Source: CAZSLZ01 sp964607865 (GTDB lineage Bacteria; Vulcanimicrobiota; JAJTBE01; CAZSLZ01). Taken from it: a stretch of 19,047 nucleotides of DNA. The stretch lies in contig CAZSLZ010000056.1 in assembly GCA_964607865.1 (NCBI GenBank), positions 1 through 19,047 on the forward strand. Direction: 5' to 3'. Of the stretch, positions 14,543 through 19,047 are shown one piece after another. Under the pieces are notes generated by a model, which made no database searches, was not told the DNA's origin, and saw only the letters and a program-made list of their open reading frames with translations. The stretch's first letter is position 1. The number at the start of each line of letters is the position of its first letter. The position numbers and the translations under genes are program-made.

Positions 14543-15169
14543 TTATAATTTTCCCGTCTTTCGGAAGGTTACTCCATCATAATTTATTACCACTCCACGG
14601 GCATTTTCTATTTCGAAACCTACAAAATTACCCGGCCTGCGGCCTTCCAGAAAATTCAACACCATAGAAACCACTCCTCCATGAGTAAACAAAACCACAT
14701 GTTCATTATTCCCAAATTCAATTCTGGCAATTTTCCTGAAAGTACCCACAGTTCTGTCATAAAATTGAGTCATACTCTCGGCATTCTCAGGAACTATCTT
14801 ACGGGGATCTTCAAGCCAGAGTTCAAAATCAGAAACATCCAGATGGTTTTTTTCCGCCCTGAGCTCTTCCCTGGTCTTTCCCTGCCAGGCCCCCAGGTTT
14901 ATCTCCCGTAAATCCGGCTCCAGGTGTAAATCAACCCGGCAATTTCTGCTTATTTCCTTTACAAAAGGTTCAGCTGTCTGGCGGGCTCTTATAAGGTCAC
15001 TGGAATATACAGCTACATTCATAAAATTATCAATATTTTTCAGGAGCCTTTTTTTTAAACTCTCAGCTTCTTCTTTTCCCTTTGCCGAGAGGGGTATGTC
15101 AATATGGCCCTGAATACGGCCCGTTTTATTATATTCCGACTCTCCATGCCGAATGACATATATTTTCAT
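14543..15169 (-). CDS. Histidine phosphatase superfamily protein (phosphoglycerate mutase-like, CobC/GpmB type)
   Basis: The 208-residue cytoplasmic protein has the superfamily catalytic set: RHGE at residues 7-10 with His8 as phospho-acceptor, SSDLIRARQTAE with the phosphate-binding Arg, LREINLGAWQG with the acid Glu89, and FTHGGVV with His163. The length and LREINLGAWQGK block are typical of CobC-like and broad-specificity phosphatases; the substrate cannot be assigned. AGGAAA lies 9 bp before the ATG. A 120-bp gap separates it from the ArsC-like gene downstream, so co-transcription is possible but not shown. Confidence 0.92.
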   Translation of the reverse strand: MKIYVIRHGESEYNKTGRIQGHIDIPLSAKGKEEAESLKKRLLKNIDNFMNVAVYSSDLIRARQTAEPFVKEISRNCRVDLHLEPDLREINLGAWQGKTREELRAEKNHLDVSDFELWLEDPRKIVPENAESMTQFYDRTVGTFRKIARIEFGNNEHVVLFTHGGVVSMVLNFLEGRRPGNFVGFEIENARGVVINYDGVTFRKTGKL

Positions 15170-15249
15170 GTTAAACTTTTCCTGACTTTTTTCACAATAT
15201 CCATTAAAACCTGGTTATTCACATCTAATTGGTTAGTATTTCAATAAAA

Positions 15250-15255
15250 ATTATA
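15250..15255 (-). promoter_or_regulatory. Candidate -10 box for the histidine phosphatase gene
   Basis: TATAAT on the minus strand lies about 80 bp upstream of the ATG in the 272-bp divergent spacer. No convincing -35 accompanies it. The rest of the spacer is AT-rich, and I see no other firm signal for this strand. Confidence 0.25.
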
Positions 15256-15416
15256 CCCAATGACTGCATTTTCTGATATAATTAAGCCAAAATATTATTT
15301 GTTCCTGTCTGTGAGACAATTCCTTTTAAGCATGATACAATTATTAAGATATCATAACAAATTATATCAAAAAACAGGGGTTTTACCCTTTACATTTCAA
15401 GAGAAATATGTGATAA

Positions 15417-15422
15417 TATAAT
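15417..15422 (+). promoter_or_regulatory. Candidate -10 box for the small Gln/Met-rich gene
   Basis: TATAAT at 15417-15422, with TTTCAA 16 bp upstream as a weak -35, lies about 38 bp before the preferred start at 15460. An overlapping TAATAT with TTTACA at 19 bp is an alternative. Confidence 0.4.
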
Positions 15423-15443
15423 CAAGAAGAAAGAATTGTGAAT

Positions 15444-15450
15444 GGAGGTG
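15444..15450 (+). promoter_or_regulatory. Ribosome binding site deciding the ATG at 15460
   Basis: GGAGGTG lies 9 bp before the ATG at 15460. It overlaps the first codons of the alternative ATG at 15442, which has no comparable site of its own. Confidence 0.7.
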
Positions 15451-15459
15451 CAATCCTTA

Positions 15460-15696
15460 ATGACAGGACTTGCTAATGCTGCTGCGATGACGCAGATGGC
15501 GAACTCAGATATGAATCAGGCCCAGACAGTACAGACCCAGATGATGGCTGACAACCAGAAACAGCAGATGAGACGCTGGCAGATCACGCAGGATACTCAG
15601 ACCAAGATATTTGAAATCCAGCAGGATGTTACTGTACACAAAGCCAAAACCCAGGACAAGATGTTCAACAAATGGGACCAATACGTTAAATCCTAA
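15460..15696 (+). CDS. Small Gln/Met-rich helical protein, 78 aa, function unknown
   Basis: The gene has a strong ribosome site and a perfect terminator 12 bp after its stop, so it is very likely expressed alone and well. The product contains 15 Gln and 8 Met in 78 residues, no Cys and no Pro. It begins with a short Ala-rich segment (LANAAAMTQMANS) and continues as a probable long amphipathic helix to WDQYVKS. There is no signal peptide or membrane span. I recognise no family. Composition is like helical filament or secreted-apparatus subunits, but that is only an impression. An in-frame ATG at 15442 would add MEVQSL and is less likely. Confidence 0.75.
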   Translation: MTGLANAAAMTQMANSDMNQAQTVQTQMMADNQKQQMRRWQITQDTQTKIFEIQQDVTVHKAKTQDKMFNKWDQYVKS

Positions 15697-15708
15697 GAAT
15701 AGACCACC

Positions 15709-15742
15709 AAGAAGGGGGCAAATTGCCCCCTTCTTTTTTTTT
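15709..15742 (+). terminator. Strong intrinsic terminator
   Basis: GAAGGGGGC and GCCCCCTTC form the core of a perfect 13-bp inverted repeat (15709-15721 and 15723-15735), which as RNA would have an AAATT loop, followed by an uninterrupted T run to 15742. It is the best terminator in the window and isolates the small gene from the metallophosphatase-like gene. Confidence 0.95.
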
Positions 15743-15801
15743 ATGCAGGAATTAGACGCACAAAAACTAATTTCTAAGAAAAAGAATATAAGGAGCGCTC
15801 C

Positions 15802-16581
15802 ATGGCCAATAATCCACAAAATAATGAAAATACAATACAGATTCCCGATACCCGAACCCTGACCATTCTATACACCGGCGACATACAGGGTAATGCAGAA
15901 CAAATGGCCTATCTATCCACCATGGTGAAGCAGATTACCCAGGATAACCCCAATGTAATTCTAGTGGATTCAGGAAACTGGGCCCGGGGCACCCTTTTAT
16001 CAGACCAGTTCAAGGGAATGCCCATGGTGGAAATCATGTCTGCTATCGGATACGATGCCGTTGGAATAGGCGAAGGCGAAATTGCATTCGGAAGCAAAAA
16101 TTTATACATGCTGGAAGAAAAAAGCACTTTTATTATGGTTTCTTCAAACATATATGAAGAAGGAACAGGATTGACCCCTTATTTTTTAAAAAAAATAGTT
16201 GTTTTTGAAAAAGGCCCCTTCAAAATAGCTGTTACCGGCCTGGCATACCCTGAAGAATACCCTGCCACCAAAATAAAAGTAAAATCTCTCGATGAAGTTC
16301 TACCAGAGATTATAAATGAAATTGAAAAAATAAACCCTCATGTAACCATCCTTCTTTCCCGCATGGGCATTGGAGAAGATAAGAAAATCGCCGAAAAATA
16401 CCCCCAATTTAATGTAATTGTGGGGGGCAGGGACAAAAAATTCCTGGAGGAACCAATTAGAGTGGGCAATACCTACATCTGCCAGGCAGGAGAAAAGGCA
16501 CAGTACCTGGGAAGCCTGGAAATCGATATGGAAACCAATATCAATATTACCTTCGTGGAAGAAGAAAAAACCAGAGAATAA
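15802..16581 (+). CDS. UshA/5'-nucleotidase-like metallophosphatase fold lacking metal ligands (pseudoenzyme)
   Basis: The 259 residues follow the N-terminal calcineurin-like domain of UshA-type 5'-nucleotidases, but each metal-site motif is altered. DxHG is GDIQG (27-30, His to Gln). The GD of the second motif is GN (DSGN, 56-59). GNHE reads GEGE (90-93). SHLG is SRMG (186-189). GGHxH is GGRDK (208-212). Structural parts such as MVEIMSAIGYDAVGIGEGE and QAGEKAQYLGSLEID are kept. No signal peptide and no C-terminal nucleotide-binding domain are present, unlike secreted UshA. It should be catalytically inactive and may be a binding or scaffold protein. AAGGAG precedes the ATG by 6 bp. The radical SAM gene starts 13 bp after its stop, so they form an operon. 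Confidence 0.85.
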   Translation: MANNPQNNENTIQIPDTRTLTILYTGDIQGNAEQMAYLSTMVKQITQDNPNVILVDSGNWARGTLLSDQFKGMPMVEIMSAIGYDAVGIGEGEIAFGSKNLYMLEEKSTFIMVSSNIYEEGTGLTPYFLKKIVVFEKGPFKIAVTGLAYPEEYPATKIKVKSLDEVLPEIINEIEKINPHVTILLSRMGIGEDKKIAEKYPQFNVIVGGRDKKFLEEPIRVGNTYICQAGEKAQYLGSLEIDMETNINITFVEEEKTRE

Positions 16582-16594
16582 TCGGCAGGCCACC

Positions 16595-18409
16595 ATGAAA
16601 GTTGACAATATTCTTAAAAACATGAAAAAACTCGATGTTTTGCTTATTCACTGGGATTTATTCTACGGAATGAATTATACCAATATTAATATCGGGCTTA
16701 AATATATCGCCACTTATCTGGAAAACAATGATTACCGGGTTGCGATAATGGGTACCAGGGATTTATACCGCAAATCCCGCTCCGAGCTCAGATGGTTGAT
16801 TAAAAGGCAGAAACCATCCATCATCGGCTTCTACACCATAAGCGATAATTACGAACTGGTAAGGGATACCATAAAATTAGTTAAAATTGCCCACCCCTCT
16901 GCCTGGCTGGTAGCTGGAGGCCCACTGGCCACCGCCCTGGGTAAGCAGATGCTGGAAGAAAATCCAGAACTGGATTCAATAATCACTGGCGAGGGGGAAA
17001 TAGCCACAAAAATTCTTGCCGATGTCATTATCCGCAAAACAGGAAATCTGAAGGATGTACCCGGCCTTGTTTATCGTAAAGAAAATGCCATACATACAGG
17101 CAGCGAGCCACAGTTAATTGAAGATCTCGATTCCCTTCCCTATCCCGCCGGCAAGTTCAGCTCTTGCCAGTCAGCATTCCAGATTGTATCCGGCCGTGGA
17201 TGCCCCTATAAATGCACTTTCTGTTTTCAAGCCGGGCATGGGTTGAAATACCGTTTTCGTTCCGCCCAAAGCGTCCTGGACGAAATCAGGATAAACCTGG
17301 AAACCCTCAACGTGGTGGGGTTTGACTTCTCTGATGACGCTTTTGTAATTGACCCTGGACGCTGCGGGGAAATAGCCCGGGGGTTAATAGATTACCGGGA
17401 AAAAACCAAAAGGGATTTCATTTTCTTCTGTCAGGGCAGAGTGAATATTCTTGACAGAAACCTGGAGTTGATAGGCCTGTTAACACAGGCGGGCATGGCC
17501 CGGATGCAAATAGGCATTGAATCGGGCAACCCAGAAACCTTAAAGCATTATAAAAAACAGATCACCCTTAACCAGGTAAGAAACGTGGTTAGCCACTTCA
17601 AAAAACAGGGTAAATCGTTAATAGTAGGAGGATTTATTCTGGGCGGGCCATTTGAATCAGAAAAGACATTCGAGGATACCCTGAACCTGGCAATCGAATT
17701 AATAAAAACAGCGCCGGGTATATTCGAAACCTCCATGGGTTTTCTTGGAGCCTATCCGGGAACTGAAATAGCAGAAAACCCGAATAAATTTGGTTTAACC
17801 ATGGTGGAACCCGACTTTGCCAAGGGCCATTCCCTCAGCGATGTCCAGTTTGTAACCGAGCATCTGGATAGAAATGACCTTAGAATGCTCAACCGTTTAT
17901 TTAAGAACCGCACCAACCAGGCGCTAATGGAATCGCTTCCCCGGATTCCCGAGAAATTAATCCGGTATCACCTGAAACTTGCCAGAAGATATCAAATGTA
18001 CACCCAGTTATACAGCCTTTGCCTTTCCGGCCTTACAATTCTGGAAGATTATTTTAATTACATCGATTCGGGAAAATTCAGAAAGTTTGATGACATCCCT
18101 GAAAGTGAAAGAGATGCCTGGTATCCGGTGAGAGTAAGCGAACCCCGCACATACACTGAAAAGGGAGACATTATCCTGCCAGCATCAGTCTCCAGTGCTA
18201 CCTTAACCAAGCCGGGGGAAATTCTGGCCTATGAGCTATCCGCAGGAAAAATAAAAATTAAAGATATAGTTTCCCGCTTAAAAAAAGAACAGATGCAGGA
18301 AATGGAGGAAAGTAATATCAAGGAAAAATTTCTATATCCCTTCTTCCGCAGGCTTGAAAAGACTTATCATATGGTTTTTACTCCCTTTGCCCGTTATTTT
18401 ATTTATTGA
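16595..18409 (+). CDS. Radical SAM protein with B12-binding-like N-terminal domain, substrate unknown
   Basis: The 604-residue protein has a Rossmann-like N-terminal domain (about 12-160: LDVLLIHWD, IGLKYIATYLE, IIGFYTIS, WLVAGGPLAT, ITGEGE) of the cobalamin-binding type. A radical SAM core (about 195-420) follows with the CxxxCxxC ligands Cys203, Cys207 and Cys210 (GRGCPYKCTFCFQ), GIESGNPETL and the later GGFILGGPFESE. The expected DxHxxG cobalamin motif is absent, so base-off B12 binding is doubtful. About 180 C-terminal residues match nothing I know. Such proteins catalyse methylations, rearrangements or peptide modifications. The ATG at 16595 is chosen because it follows AGG just after the upstream stop; a longer frame from 16418 would overlap the preceding gene, and ATG 16622 is an alternative. 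It is co-directional with the pseudo-metallophosphatase. Confidence 0.9.
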   Translation: MKVDNILKNMKKLDVLLIHWDLFYGMNYTNINIGLKYIATYLENNDYRVAIMGTRDLYRKSRSELRWLIKRQKPSIIGFYTISDNYELVRDTIKLVKIAHPSAWLVAGGPLATALGKQMLEENPELDSIITGEGEIATKILADVIIRKTGNLKDVPGLVYRKENAIHTGSEPQLIEDLDSLPYPAGKFSSCQSAFQIVSGRGCPYKCTFCFQAGHGLKYRFRSAQSVLDEIRINLETLNVVGFDFSDDAFVIDPGRCGEIARGLIDYREKTKRDFIFFCQGRVNILDRNLELIGLLTQAGMARMQIGIESGNPETLKHYKKQITLNQVRNVVSHFKKQGKSLIVGGFILGGPFESEKTFEDTLNLAIELIKTAPGIFETSMGFLGAYPGTEIAENPNKFGLTMVEPDFAKGHSLSDVQFVTEHLDRNDLRMLNRLFKNRTNQALMESLPRIPEKLIRYHLKLARRYQMYTQLYSLCLSGLTILEDYFNYIDSGKFRKFDDIPESERDAWYPVRVSEPRTYTEKGDIILPASVSSATLTKPGEILAYELSAGKIKIKDIVSRLKKEQMQEMEESNIKEKFLYPFFRRLEKTYHMVFTPFARYFIY

Positions 18410-18428
18410 GGCAAAATTTGTATCAAAC

Positions 18429-18445
18429 TTAACATTTTGTTAACA
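18429..18445. promoter_or_regulatory. 17-bp palindromic motif over the -35 box, shared with the 101-aa gene
   Basis: TTAACATTTTGTTAACA contains the inverted repeat TTAACA-TTT-TGTTAA and differs by one base from 11318-11334. It overlaps the -35 hexamer TTGTTA, a position suited to an operator. Confidence 0.65.
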
Positions 18446-18465
18446 GTTTTTATCTTTACTATAAT
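18437..18465 (+). promoter_or_regulatory. Sigma70-type promoter of the last gene
   Basis: TTGTTA (18437-18442) and TATAAT (18460-18465) are 17 bp apart. The transcript would have a leader of roughly 70 bases containing a small hairpin (TAGCCA/TGGCTA, 18501-18517) just before the ribosome site AAAGGAG (18526-18532). Confidence 0.7.
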
Positions 18466-18543
18466 ATGTATTAATGTTATACTGAATTTAAATTGTTGAA
18501 TAGCCACATTATGGCTACAAATCCGAAAGGAGCAGGCATAAAC

Positions 18544-19047
18544 ATGAAAATTAATCCTCATGTACAAATCCGAAATATGCAGCAGGTTGGGGGCCAGAGA
18601 AACCAGGTCCGTAAGAGAGATTTAAAAAACAATAAAGATGCTACCGACATTCAAAATGATGATCATATAAGTTTATCCGACCAGGCCAAAATGGGCCAGA
18701 AAGTCGGCGAATCCACTGGAATGGCAGGCCGCAAGGGAAGTAAGAAAACGAAGAAAGATGATAAGGCCAGAAAACATAAAACCGGAATGGACCGGGTTGA
18801 ACTGGGCCATGAAGAAGAACGGCAAACCCAGGAAACCGGCAGAGACAACACTTTCCAGGCTTCCCGGGAAAGAGTGGAAACCAGTTTCAAGGAAATGCAG
18901 AAAACCGGGTCCAGGTTTACAGAAGTATTACAGGGCGCTTCTCCCGATGAGAAGAAGGTTCTAGGAGGCTTACAGCAGCAGGTGGAACAGTTTGCTCAGA
19001 ACCACGAGCAGCAGACCGGCCAGAAAGTTGACCGCACTGCGCTTTTC
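18544..19047 (+). CDS. Polar, cysteine-free protein of unknown function (FlgM-like N-terminal features), truncated by window edge
   Basis: The 168 visible residues run open to the right edge. The ATG follows AAAGGAG at 11 bp and a good promoter. The protein has no Cys, signal peptide or membrane span. It has a basic central segment (GRKGSKKTKKDDKARKHK) and a Gln-rich region after about residue 140 (LQQQVEQFAQNHEQQTG). The start MKIN plus DHISLSDQAKMGQ near residues 41-53 resemble the MKIN and D-x-I/V-x-(L/I)S-xx-A motifs of the anti-sigma factor FlgM. The visible part is already longer than FlgM (about 90-100 residues), and MDRVEL later looks like a partial second copy. QIRN at residues 8-11 is shared with the 101-aa protein at 11436. 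Function is open; a link to flagellar-type regulation or secretion is only a suggestion. Confidence 0.75.
   Translation, partial: MKINPHVQIRNMQQVGGQRNQVRKRDLKNNKDATDIQNDDHISLSDQAKMGQKVGESTGMAGRKGSKKTKKDDKARKHKTGMDRVELGHEEERQTQETGRDNTFQASRERVETSFKEMQKTGSRFTEVLQGASPDEKKVLGGLQQQVEQFAQNHEQQTGQKVDRTALF

Noticed and set aside
15460..15696. Small Gln-rich gene as a RiPP precursor for the radical SAM enzyme
   Set aside because: There is no Cys/Gly/Ser-rich core or double-Gly site, and a strong terminator separates it from the enzyme gene; kept only as a weak alternative.
16418..16594. N-terminal extension of the radical SAM protein to 16418
   Set aside because: It overlaps the pseudo-metallophosphatase coding end by over 160 bp in another frame and adds no family sequence; ATG 16595 fits the domain start.

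Overview
The window looks like chromosomal DNA from an anaerobic bacterium of moderate-to-low GC, with AT-rich intergenic spacers, clear Shine-Dalgarno sites and sigma70-type promoters. A class I hybrid cluster protein, an A-type flavo-diiron protein without a rubredoxin domain, and Fe-S regulators and ferredoxins point to a strict anaerobe that must cope with NO or O2. I cannot place the phylum from sequence alone. No rRNA, tRNA, CRISPR array, integrase or transposase gene was seen.

Layout. (1) 1-2343, minus strand: a membrane-anchored GAF protein with a catalytically degenerate GGDEF domain, followed 20 bp later by the start of an AcpS-type phosphopantetheinyl transferase that runs off the left edge. 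(2) 2431-5770, plus: a promoter and the complete transcription-repair coupling factor gene mfd. Convergent to it is a type IV pilin-like gene (6231-5774) whose reading frame is broken by one missing base. (3) 6432-10551, plus: an Rrf2-type regulator with a 20-bp palindrome over its own -10 box, then a two-cluster ferredoxin-like protein, a flavo-diiron protein and Hcp. This is a compact candidate NO/oxidative-stress operon. hcp has an in-frame TAA that removes the last 34 codons, although all hybrid-cluster ligands lie upstream of it. (4) 10690-11275: a non-coding, MITE-like element with perfect 22-bp terminal inverted repeats, carrying two diverged tandem copies of a palindromic dispersed repeat. 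(5) 11436-11741: a small orphan gene. (6) 15169-11799, minus: a histidine phosphatase, an ArsC-like protein whose nucleophilic Cys is Ser, an XdhC-like protein and a 10TM-type metal exporter with a His-rich loop. (7) 15460-18409, plus: a small Gln/Met-rich protein with a strong terminator, then a UshA-like metallophosphatase fold that has lost its metal-binding His residues, paired with a radical SAM protein with a B12-binding-like N-terminal fold. (8) 18544 to the right edge: a polar, cysteine-free protein whose first residues and an LS..A motif recall FlgM-type proteins.

A recurring theme is signalling or enzyme folds that have lost catalytic residues: GGDEF without its active-site motif but with the RxxD inhibitory site, ArsC without its nucleophile, and a nucleotidase without metal ligands. 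The least expected link is a 17-bp palindromic site (TTAACA-N3-TGTTAA core) shared 16/17 between the upstream regions of the two orphan genes at 11436 and 18544. Their products also share QIRN at residues 8-11, which suggests a small co-regulated family. The pilin frameshift and hcp nonsense codon could each be real decay or consensus errors, and reads would decide.
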